From the NCBI RefSeq assembly GCF_047496725.1, contig NC_132978.1, positions 5,137,501-5,201,500 of the forward strand: a stretch of 64,000 nucleotides of DNA, written 5' to 3'. The translations under genes and the position numbers were made by a program. The notes beneath the pieces were generated by a model. The model worked only from the letters and a program-made list of their open reading frames with translations, had not been told where the DNA came from and ran no database searches. The DNA comes from Anoplolepis gracilipes. Its lineage: Eukaryota; Arthropoda; Insecta; Hymenoptera; Formicidae. Numbering within the stretch: the stretch's first letter is position 1; each line of letters starts with the position of its first letter. Below are positions 53,283 to 64,000 of the stretch, one piece after another.

Positions 53283-54229
53283 GTAAGATTCACAATATAT
53301 CTTATCTTTATTAGAACGGAAATTCATACTTATTTCTCTCTCTGAAGAAATTTAAGCTAAAGAAACATCATTATCGAACAAGACACGCATTAATAAATTT
53401 TATTAATGATATATCCTCTTTATATTAACCTTAATTTAAGATTACTCCGATCAAACTTCAACTAACTTAATCGGCGATTGATTCAATTGGCGGAATTATT
53501 TAGAGTAAAATTTCTAATTATATAATCATATATTATTTTTTATTTAATCTTTTTTGTATTAAACAATAAAAAGTTAATAATTTTATTTATTATATATTAA
53601 CAAAACAGGTATTATTAAATTAATTGAATAAATTAATCAAAGCATGGTAAAGTATAGTAAGAATAATTATATACTTAATCATATTAGCGGCAATTTTTTA
53701 ATTCTATTTGTATCAGAAATTGATTATAACAAATTCGTTCATGCACTTATAAACTTATAATAATTGATTTGGTATTTTTAATTATGCGAAATGTAACAAC
53801 TAAACCAAGTGCGACTTTATTTAACATATTTCAGTTTAAAATAAATATAAGCGATGTTAAAAAATAATTGTATTCCCAATAAAGTTTTATATAAATTAAA
53901 ATAGATCGTTATCATCGAACCATTATTCAAGCTCGGACATTGGAAGACAAAAGAAACTTTAATATTTATTAATCAGACATATTTTGTAACAATGATATTA
54001 TCAAAGATTAATTACTCTCTTTATTCATTACTCTCTAATTTTATTTAATTATTAATTTTATATTATATAATTTTTTCAAGTAAAAATAAAAATGTTCAGT
54101 GTTTTTATCATAACTTCCTGCACATTTTGAAATACGCTTCATTTTAAACTTTTGAAATATATATATAACTAATATCGTTTCTCTCTCTCGAGACGTGCTT
54201 GTCAAGAAATATAAACTGCTCCATTTCAG
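53283..54229 (+). other. Intron inside Ig domain 2 (947 bp)
   Basis: A phase-1 intron with donor GTAAGA and acceptor TTTCAG. AT-rich, with no further feature recognised. Confidence 0.85.
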
Positions 54230-54391
54230 CGACAAGTTCGTCAACCATCACTGATACCGGGTCAGGTACTGGCAGTAGTTTGCTGGAGATGCAAATTACA
54301 CGTGAAGAGTTAGGCGCAACATTCACGTGTAAAGTCAACAATATTGCTCTCGTGGAGCCACTCGCAGTTGATATTAAACTAGATGTACACG
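54230..54391 (+). CDS. Exon D: second half of Ig domain 2
   Basis: The exon is 162 bp, with acceptor ctgctccatttcag and donor CACG|gtaagt. Its first two bases complete GCG (Ala) with exon C; 53 codons follow and one G is left. The frame reads TSSSTITDTGSGTGSSLLEM, then QITREELGATFTCKVNNIA, and ends LDVH. 'LLEMQITREELGATFTCKVNN' corresponds to Ig strands E-F, with the second cysteine of the Ig2 disulfide in TFTC. Compared with the usual D-x-G-x-Y-x-C motif it has E-x-x-G-A-T-F-T-C, as is characteristic of Sidestep Ig2 domains. A Ser/Thr/Gly-rich C-D region lies at its start. The phase-1 end predicts a further Ig exon downstream, which I could not find within the remaining 9.6 kb. Confidence 0.87.
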
Positions 54392-57300
54392 GTAAGTATA
54401 TACATATCTTACTCAAAATTCACGTAGCAAGATTTTTTTGCATGCTAGAAAAAAATCTCTATAAATGCGCAATATAATTTGAAAAATCCGTACTTATATA
54501 TTTATTTATTTTTACTAACTTATACACAAATGCGAAAAAAACTTTCCTCTCTGTGCTTTATTTTCAATTAAATCTGACAATTTTTCTCAGCACTAATGTT
54601 AATATATTTTACTTAGTAATAATAAAAATCCTGATAGTCTATCAGCATTAAAAGTTTTCATGTATGTCATTCAAGTTTCGGCTATGCATTGATTATCACT
54701 TCAACATCATCCACATGAATTATATTATCGATAGAGAGAAGAAAAGGAAATAGATTAGAATCATGTACAAATTTTGATCGCGTAACGTAATTTGCATGCA
54801 ATGTATATGTATAGTATATATAATTTAATAAACATCAATACAAACATAAATGTAATTGTAGACTGAACGAATGTGAGTACTTTGACCTAAATTCGCAACA
54901 ATTCCACGAGGTATCGTTTATTCATTAAATCAAAACACGGATACATCGAGTAAACCTCACGCGCGCGCGAGGTATGAATATGAATAGTGCTAGAGCCAAA
55001 GAGCACTATAATCAATGTAGTCGAGCGAAAGGGAATTTTTACGTCAAGTATTCGTTGCAGAATATAAAACTAGCTTAAGTTTCAAAGTCAATTAGCATTT
55101 TCTAATAAAGTTTCGAGCAAATTCGGATGTATAATAATATCAAAAAAGGTTTCGTGCTTCTCAAAGTCGTTAATGAAGAACAAAATCTTGTTTTCTGATT
55201 TTTAATCAAAACAATAATCTAATATTCGTCAAGATATCAGACATCGTTAAAAAATAAAAGAATTATATATTAATCACTATTATAAACGGATATTTTTCAA
55301 TAATATTTGTATACAATTATGGGATATCATTTTTGGATACAACTCGAAATCAAGTTAAATTCTATAAATAAATGTCTAATCGCTGGTCGTAACATTAATT
55401 TTAAATTTGAACAATCCAAAAACACGACAATCATAAAGGAAAATAATAAATAATTTAAATCCAACATATAATGAAAATTAGACATGTTTGGTCGAAATCG
55501 AGGAAATTCTAAAAATAAATGTTTAGCCACATGTAAAAATATATTATTGCAACATGTAATAATATAAATGCAATGTAAATAAACGAAATAAACAATTTAA
55601 ATTCAATTTAAATAATAAACAATTTAAATTCAGCATACATGATGAAAACTAGAGCCACTATATAAGTCATCAGTTATTTACATAAACTTGCATTTAACAA
55701 TCCGTTGAATCTTACATATTCAACAATATTGCATACACATTTCAATTTTTATTTTCTTTAAAATTTTTAATGAAATATTTATAATAATCTGATTCAAAAT
55801 ATGTTAATTATACGTTTTGTTTTGTATTAAATTTGATATTATTATACGTTAAGTATGCATATATAAAATGGAATAGGATATATTATTCTCTCTCTTTCTC
55901 TTTTATGTTATAAACATGTACTATTAAATGGTCTGAGAACACGGGATTCAATCACATCAAGTAAATATTGCATCTGTTTAATTCTCCACACAATGTAATA
56001 ATAGTTAAAGAGAAGATTTCGTCTCATTGTTACCTATATAGATTTAACAAGATTTATTATCCGAGTTAGAGTCGTTACAGAATTTCATAAGCACTCTAAC
56101 CGGTACTCGAATTAATAAGAAGCAAATCGATGAGAAAAAAGCGACCATGTCGCATACCTTTTATATTTTATATTACGCAATAACGCAATTCAGACAATCT
56201 ATTCAGACACTTTGAGAGGAATAGCTTCGCGCTTAAATTTTTGAAATCTAAAGAGATATGCCAGTGCTACTGCTTCGCGCTTTGAAAAGCCTCGTGTAAA
56301 ACGAGAGTGAACGAAATTCAATTTGATGCATGGAAAAATTTGCATCTCGAATTCGAATTCCTACGCGATCAAAACAATATGCGTACTACTACTAGTCATA
56401 AACTAAATTTTTATTAATAATAATGTTTTTTTTTTTCAAATTTAACAACGAAATTCTATATTTCGTGATGATATGTATCTTTTACATATCAGATAAAAAG
56501 TTAATTTCACGTGATGTAGGTCATGTAATCTTGCTTCATGTTTACTATCGCGATGAGAATTTTTTTCGTAATGTATTTTTTTTTTCATACGGAGTTAATC
56601 GGGCTAAAATAGTGCAAAAATGAGGAATCGATCACTCAGTACACTATTTCTCAAACTTTTACTGAGAAAAAATAATGTATCGAAGAATTTATGAATTTAT
56701 ATAAAAATACGAGGAAAAGACATTAAGATATACAATTTTATGTCGCAAATGGTTATTGAAAAAAATTCTACTAAGTAATAACTTTAATTAATGAATTGTC
56801 ACAACTGTGGGATAGTAGTAAATGGAATAAATTAATTTCTTGTAGCAATGTTTGTGTACACAATTCAACTTGATAACAATTCATATAGCAGAATTTTGTC
56901 CAATAACCATTTTCAATAACCGTAACTCATTTAATGACTTTTCCTTCTACTTGCATTTTTTTCTTTTTTTCTACACGCAATTTAGGCAATTAAAGTTTTA
57001 TATTGAGCTATTTTATATATGTTATATGAAGCGCTAAATTAAATAATATTCATAATAAGCATATATAACATGCATACACAATAAACATATTTATAAATAA
57101 TAATCTGAAATATGCATTATATTAACTACTCAATGGGAAAATATCTAATTTAATTATATAAATTTAATACATTATCATAATTCGAGTCAGATAAAAATCC
57201 CGATATGATCTAAATGGAATCCTCTTATTAACTATTCGCTACCCAATATAGGTAATTAAAAAGAAAATTAAATAGACGAGAGTACTCTTTCTGCGAATAT

Positions 57301-58080
57301 ATCAAAATATAACATTTTTACGTAAATTTGGTGCAGTTTTTTAATGATTACATTTACAACTAGGACGGGCTATAAATTACTCAAAATTACTGAACAAAAT
57401 CGGTCTTTGATTAATATACGCATATAAACAGAATACTTCTATTATATAATTTTGACAACCCATAATAAAAAAAGTAATGAAAACCCTTGAAGCGTGGTCA
57501 AGTCGAATTTCGAGATTTATATAGTTGCACTTTTTCTGCGTCTGATTGGCGATCAATGACGGTGAAAAATGAATATTAATTTGTTGACAGTTTCTTTACA
57601 GCTCGATGAAGCGTGCACACTACATATATGCTACTTCCAAATAATAAAAACAATAAAAATGCATGTTTGAGAAAATATAAATTATTATTTTACTATAATT
57701 ATTATAATTCCATAAATAATATTTTAATAAACTTGTAAAATATTTATTTATTTATTATAAATAATTTTTATCATACTGTCATCTTTGCATCTATCATTGT
57801 ATGCAAAACTCATGGACAAAAGAATCTAGATTTTTTGGCCTATAGCAACATTTAATAAAGTTTATTCAACATCATCGACCAATCAATAATATATAGTTTA
57901 ACAATTTAATAAATTTAATATTAAATTAATACACTTCTCTTAATATCAATACATTACATTTGCCAATCCCGCTTACGAAATATATCATAAAAATATAATC
58001 AGACATACAGAAAAAAATGTAACAATATAAATTTCAAAATTTGATATTTTATACAAAGTTAATTTTTTTCAATTTATTAA
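54392..58080 (+). other. Start of following intron: AT-rich, no exon seen
   Basis: Begins with the GTAAGT donor of exon D. It contains two dispersed copies of a ~45-bp motif with ATAAACAATTTAAATTCA-like sequence (near 55437-55485 and 55605-55660). I looked for the next Ig domain (a W-W or C-x-W pattern with a phase-1 acceptor) and saw none. Confidence 0.55.
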
Positions 58081-58700
58081 GGAACACAATCGAGAATAGA
58101 ATCACGGACAATGAGATCACATGTAGCTCTATTTTTGTGAAGCTTCTTTGATGGTTCTTGAGACTCTAAGGAAAATTTTACTCAAAATATATAGTACACG
58201 TAACGTATACTATATTATATTGAGGAAAATTTTCCTCGAAGAGAGAACGTTTTAAAACGTAACCCTTAGGGGTTCCATTGAAACGTGCAAAGAAAGACGA
58301 CGAATATTGAAAAGATCACCAATTACAGTCACGCAGATCACTTAACGAAATGATTATCCGTTATTAAATTTAGTCCTTTCGACATTCTACTGACTTCTAC
58401 GCACAATTTGTCAAAACGCGTAAAAAGAGACCGAAAACTATGCAGCTCACGTACCGCGCACTGTAATGACAGACTGATAGACACTAACCTCGGTAACGCA
58501 TGGAAGGTGGAAGAGATGCCCCAGTGACCTAATGATCTATTTTTTCATGCACCTGCACGACTGCAAATTGACAGCTTAAAGAAGAGCTTCTTTTATGTAA
58601 CGACGGCTTAAAGGGAAGCTTCTCTTATGTAATGCGTGATCGCGTCTCGCGACGTGACGTAATACATATGAACAGATGTTAATTTCTTGCAGGAAAACTT
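58081..58700. other. Less AT-rich block with short duplication and palindromes
   Basis: Two adjacent imperfect copies of GCTTAAAG-GAAGCTTCT-TTATGTAA occur at about 58573-58640. ACGTTTTAAAACGT (58247-58260) is a perfect palindrome. GAGGAAAATTTTCCTC near 58224-58240 is another, and AGGAAAATTTTACTC is found near 58169. No coding capacity was recognised; it could be a decayed transposon. Confidence 0.4.
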
Positions 58701-61700
58701 CTTATTAATGTAAAAAAAAATCAAATAATAAACGAAAAAACAATTTTATTTCTTCATTTTCTTTTAACCCTATTATGATAAAAATGCTACTAAGATATTC
58801 AAAAATTTAATTATTTTTTTCGAACATGTACTCACATTGTATTGCCATACACAAATAATTTCTTGACTTAAAGTACACATATTATTATGGCAATACTTGC
58901 AATTATAGTTCGCCGAGAGTTACCAAGTTATCTGCTATTTTAATGCACGGACACGATTCGTACAAATTATGCGCACAAATTTTGCATATTGTAATCAAAT
59001 GTTTATCACGAAAAGAGACTTCCGCATATTCACGCGCTTGCACAAGATGAATTTATTAATGTTATCTATTAAATTATTAATTATATAATATCTTAGATTT
59101 GTACAGACCATGTCGCGATTAGAAATTTATTAACAATGGTCAAATATCACATGTGTAATGTTATCGTATAATATCACATTATAATATTATTTATACAACT
59201 ACACAAATCCGTATAATTGTCGGCGTATCAATAAATGCGTTATTAACTTTGAATTCGAGATTAATTTTCTTGCTATTGTGTGAAAATGCGTTGGTTAATA
59301 AATTTGTTAAATTATCGCATTAATCTCTTATTATGATATCACATATTTATTGCAATTTGGGCAGTCATTATATTTAATTGCCATAACATTATGAGATATT
59401 ATTGAAGAAGAAATCAATATCTTACAAAACGAGCTTTAATATTTGTATTATACATGTTATACTATTATAACTGTTATAACTATTAACATATATGTTGCAT
59501 ATAAAGCAATTTCTCATAATAATTAATCTTTAATTAATATTATCAAAGACTATATGATTTGATTTATGGATTATTATAATAAAGGTAATTCAATTTCAAG
59601 AAATAAACTGCTACAATTTACGTTAATAGATTGGAAAGCAATAATAATTTTAATTCTCAATAATCAAATATACATATATATCGAATCCTTATACATAATA
59701 AAGAAAGTATATAAAATTATTATATCTATATTGAAATAACCGATAAAAATCAAGAGCGTGTTCTCTTCTGATAAAAATATAATTAAAGAGAGATCAAAAT
59801 GAAGTCAAAGAGATTATAGTAACACATTATTTACGGATAGAAGTGCGTTAATATCATAAAATTTTTAATAAAAGCTTCATTTTTTATCTAAATAAAACCA
59901 TGAATTGTGGCTCAACTATATATATTATAATTGTGTACCGTATGCAATATCTAGTAATGGATTATTTTGTATTAATCTCTTTTTTTCATTAAATAAAAAA
60001 TTTCAAAGAGCTTCAAAAAATAATAATTTCCGAGTATAGTCCTGACATATTTTTGTTTGCGTGTCGTTGCAATTTGTAATGTTTTACTTGAAAGTCTCAT
60101 TTTATCACTATCAGTGATATACTTTTATAATACTATAAGGATGTAATATACAGGATCATAGAGCACAGTGATGGTTTTGTTATCTCGTCGACACGGTTCG
60201 CTTCGATCTCATATCATGAAAAATTGCCTGCCAACACGATAAAAATCTAGACAGGTAATAGAACAATGTTGAAACTACTAGAAAGGAGAAAAGGATAACA
60301 GCGATACTGTCAAAATTCAACGCGAAGCGCAATTTAAAATTCTTTAGAGTATGATGATGTTCAATAAATATATATATATATATATAGAAAATATAAATAT
60401 AAACTCCCACTGAGCCGTTCCTAACAACCTGCGGTGAATTTAAAAGTGGAAATGTCGCAAATGCCCGCGGGATATCTGCGAAAATCTCACGGCTCCGCAG
60501 CTGCTCGTTGAAAGTCACGGAAGCAAGCTTCCGAGAGTGACGAGAACTCGCGAACGAGCACCTGGCGGGGCATTCAGGCAAGTGTGCTTCTTATAGGGAA
60601 ACAAAACCAGGAAATCGCATTGCCATCGGCAATAGACTTATAAAAAGTCTCGCGGTCGGTTTACCGAATTGCGAACTCTTGGAAATTTTCGGGCGCAAAG
60701 AGGAAATTAGTTTAATGGTGAGTTTTTTATAAACAAGGAAAGAGAATCTTATCCTCTCTCACGTATTAAACGCGATATCTTCAAAACAACTGCGATAAAG
60801 AATATGTAAATTTTGAAATTATCCTGCACAATAGCATATTTTTGCATATATCTCTTTACATTATTATTATTTTTTTTATAAAAAATTGATATTTAAATTA
60901 AAAGTTTTCTTACACTATATACATATAATATATGTACCCTGAGATGCAATTTTTATCTGAACAAAAATTAATTTTTAAAAATTAACGAAAAGTTTTCAGA
61001 ACCTCATAAAATTCATATGTTTCGGAGCTTATTTGTTTCGCTTGATTGATCACCATCTATATCGCTATATAAATATATAATATTCATATAAATACATTTA
61101 AATACTTAATCTGAATTGTTTCAACTTAAATTCAACTGCAATTTAAATTTATTTTGGATCATAACAATTTTTCTGTGAGATTTTTTCAATGAAATAATTC
61201 TATTTCGATAAGACGATAAATAAAAATACGATTCTTTTATCAATTTTCTCCAAAGTATCGCGTCATATCTTTATGCGGAACAATGTATTTCACCGCGACC
61301 TCTCGTAGATGCGATAAAACACATTCTATAATGTGAGCCAGTATCATTCGTATGGATTCAAAGTAAATGTCAGCGGACAGATTTGTTCGAGGATCAAAAG
61401 CGCGTCAGCGCATTTTCGCAGAAAAAAAAAAAAAAAAAAAAGTATTTGCGCAAAGAAGAGGTGACTTTTTACCCTTTTTCCCTGTCTCTGTCACCGTTCT
61501 ATCCTCAGTCCGTTTCTCCACATCTACCGTGCCATCAGGTAGGGGGAGTGCAATTGAAGTCAAATGCAATTCCCGATATTAGATTCTCGCTATTCGCTCT
61601 CCGCTCGATTCCTGCATCTTTTCTTTTCGTATTCTTCTTATTTCGTATTGAATACCGTTCACGGAGTTTTGCCGGTGAATTATCGGTCAATGCTTTCTGC

Positions 61701-64000
61701 ATGAATTTACGAGAACCACCGATAATAACTTAGGTACTAACGCCTAATCCACAAACATATGATAATTAGTTTAAAAAATTCAATCCTTTTTTCTGTGGAA
61801 AATATCTATAATAAGCTTTACAAAAACATGATTAAAAAGTAGTAGTAAAATATTGAACTCTTTTAAATAAAATTTTACCAAGTATACTTAAGAGTGTTAT
61901 AAATATTCATAGCATTTATTAAAAAACAGCGATGTATTCGGCAACTTAATAAATGCATCAACGTATATGTATATGCATAATTAATTTGATAATAAATTAA
62001 TTTTAACATAATGTATAAATTGTTGCAAGATGTTTTGTAAAAATAAAGTTATAATAACGCCTGTACAAAAATGCAGATATATTTACATATAATAGCACGA
62101 GGAAATTTCGATTATGAATCTCACAGTATACTACATATATGTATAATGTCGGTTAGAAAATCTATCAGCGCTAATGGATATATATCTACATATGCAACGA
62201 CGAGTACATACTGTCATCGATTATCGCGCTTCTACAAGCCATTTTTATCATAGAGAACTCCCGTACAAACTTCCAAATCGATTTAACGATACCGAAATGA
62301 CAGTTTTCAAATATTCCATTAATCATAAATTTTCAAAAAGCAAACATGACACTATAAGCATTGAAAAATCATCTATCTCATCATGTTTCTCGACATGCCT
62401 GTTGCTGCATTGATATGCAGATATATCGACCACTAGACAAACAATTCGTATATCCGAATGTGTACTACATCATTATGATTCTTGTCAACGAGAAATATTT
62501 ATCTGGAGATTTCAATTTTCAATAATTTATAAATCTCGGAAAAATTGAAATTACGTTTTATTATTTTTTTCACTGCTTAAAAAAGTACTAAAAATTCGTA
62601 TTTATTTTACTACATGATTTTTGAAGAGAATTATGCATCCAAACTGTTCCTATTATGTCCTGTTATGTCTCACTACTCTTGTATTTCTAAATCAACTATA
62701 CAGAGATAACTTCGTTGCAGAAGATATTGGGGGATGAACTATCGAAATTGGCATTTCGCACGTACGCCCAATCATGTCTCGCTCTATTCCCTATTACACA
62801 TACCAATCCTAATGTCGCTACAGTGCCACGCGGAGGTCAGATATTGCACAATCATCATTACATGACGTCTACGACCGATTGCCAGTGGTTGTATTCTATG
62901 TATTCGGTGGCCAGTATACAGTACATAGAGACGACTGTACGTTTAATATTGAACACACACAGAGAAAGCTACGAATCACCGAATCTGATGAAATTTTATC
63001 ATAGTACGAAAAAGACTGCCAAATGCCAAACATTTCACTTATTTCACCTCCAATGTTCAAAAAGCACAAAGAATGGTTTAAGCGGCAAAGAAGCGTTTGT
63101 AATTCGTCAATTGCAATGCTGAACAAAATGAACAATATAAAGAAAAAATGATAGGTAGATGGTAATGGATATATTACTTGATATTTTTTATATTTATTAA
63201 AATATTTATTAAAAATATTATCCTCGCTTGGCAAAAACTTTTCTCAGTTCGTATCTTATTTTAATTACATCCCTATTCTAATTAATTAATGGAGAAACGT
63301 AAATGTAAAAATTTATATAGTAATAACATTAAATTTTTTAATCTAATTGTAAATAAATTATATATCTACAAAACTTATGAAAGGTATGCCTTCCATTTGC
63401 ATATTAAATGAAATATCTTTAAATATTTATCAGTTAAGATAATATTGTCAAGTAAATTATTAATAATTTTTTTCTAAATTAATAATATACACACAGGTGA
63501 AAAAAGAATCAAGTATTCTACAACACAATGTTCAATTTCAAAATCTTTTTTGAATATTAATGATTGTTCTATTATATTATAATAAAAAATTGCTCATAGT
63601 AATTCATTTCAAAATATACATAATTTTGCGTGAAAATTGATTAATCTTTAAGTTCACGGCGATGTAAAAAAATATTTTCTTTTTTTTTCAAATAATATTG
63701 TTATCAAGATGAAAATAAAATAGTTGAAAAATTTAATAAAAACAGGATTAAGAATTTAGAAGGGAATAATTTATACATACAATGTGTCTTTCTATTACTA
63801 GAATATAAAATTGCACAGGACATACAATTGAATATATGTATGTCATATTTTCACTTTCTTTTTTCCAATGTAAAGCAAATCTTTTGTATTTACATTCTTG
63901 TTAGGTCCTCAGTTAATGTTATAGAGATATAGAGGCATTAGTTGTGTTTTAATGTTATATCGTGATTAGTAAGTAATAATCTCGGCATTTTAACGCTGTT
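58701..64000. other. AT-rich 3' flank, no gene recognised
   Basis: Mostly AT-rich, with a CpG-richer patch at 60420-60680 and an A20 run at 61422-61441. A 135-codon stop-free frame at 62715-63122 opens on TTG and has no recognisable domain. It is probably a continuation of the intron after exon D, or intergenic. Confidence 0.5.
61422..61441. repeat. Poly(A) run, 20 bases
   Basis: Twenty consecutive A residues. It produces lysine runs in overlapping spurious frames. Confidence 0.9.

Larger units (their letters stand above)
33895..54391 (+). other. Partial gene: Sidestep-like Ig-superfamily receptor, four internal exons
   Basis: Four exons join in frame across three introns with GT..AG borders to give 226 uninterrupted codons, plus a partial codon at each end. 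The product has two Ig-like domains in series. Intron phases are 1 before the first exon, 2 inside Ig1, 1 between Ig1 and Ig2, 1 inside Ig2 and 1 after Ig2, which is typical of modular Ig receptors. Family features seen are a 'GPINEGSTIALYC' strand and a 'KPVPTVEWFKDD' stretch in Ig2, followed by 'ITREELGATFTCKVNN'. These resemble the second Ig domain of insect Sidestep proteins, transmembrane ligands of Beaten-path receptors used in axon guidance and synaptic partner choice (family knowledge). Hymenopteran members are often named nephrin/SYG-2-like. The signal peptide, remaining Ig/FN3 domains, membrane span and tail are not seen. Ig superfamily membership is secure. Assignment to Sidestep rather than another nephrin-like or Beat-related receptor is likely but not certain. 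Confidence 0.72.

Noticed and set aside
61367..61733. Two overlapping frames with a poly-lysine stretch
   Set aside because: The lysine run is simply the A20 homopolymer read in frame; the remainder has no domain.
54392..64000. Search for the next Ig exon of the receptor
   Set aside because: No C-x(10-15)-W pattern with a phase-1 acceptor and consensus donor was found by reading; none is reported.
1..64000. tRNA genes, rRNA, CRISPR arrays, telomeric TTAGG arrays
   Set aside because: No B-box with a partner A-box, no regularly spaced direct repeats with unique spacers and no TTAGG tandem runs were seen.

Overview
The window is AT-rich DNA from an animal nuclear genome with very long introns, almost certainly an insect. 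A hymenopteran, possibly an ant, is my best guess. The reasons are the abundant (TC)n and (TA)n microsatellites, patches where CpG is not depleted, degenerate mariner and TTAA-flanked piggyBac-type elements, and one gene whose exons resemble the Sidestep family of neuronal immunoglobulin receptors. I see no prokaryotic gene organisation, no tRNA or rRNA gene and no CRISPR array.

One protein-coding gene can be supported, on the + strand. Four internal exons (33895-34084, 39965-40119, 53112-53282, 54230-54391) have consensus splice sites and compatible phases. They join into 226 uninterrupted codons encoding two consecutive Ig-like domains. The first exon pair makes Ig domain 1 and the second pair makes Ig domain 2. 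The introns between them are 5,880, 12,992 and 947 bp. The start, signal peptide, later Ig/FN3 domains, membrane segment and stop are not identified here, so the gene is partial and probably extends beyond the window on at least the 3' side.

The region upstream of the first recognised exon (1-33894) is non-coding as far as I can tell. It may be 5' intron or intergenic. It holds an 884-bp TA-flanked palindromic foldback element (12991-13874), a 662-bp TTAA-flanked piggyBac-type MITE (17890-18551) followed by a cluster of ATTCG motifs, a 30-base poly(A) run next to a short stem, and many microsatellites. The first recognised intron carries three tandem copies of a ~280-bp unit (37501-38334), each with a conserved CACGTGACGT core. 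The second carries two mariner relics in head-to-head orientation with TIRs at both outer ends (49751-50601). The 3' flank (54392-64000) has no recognisable exon.

The most interesting structures are the two independent, TA-flanked, self-complementary transposon derivatives of similar size (884 and 851 bp). One lies inside the transcribed span of the gene, so its transcript could fold into a long hairpin. The intronic tandem array with a conserved E-box/CRE-like core is the best regulatory candidate.
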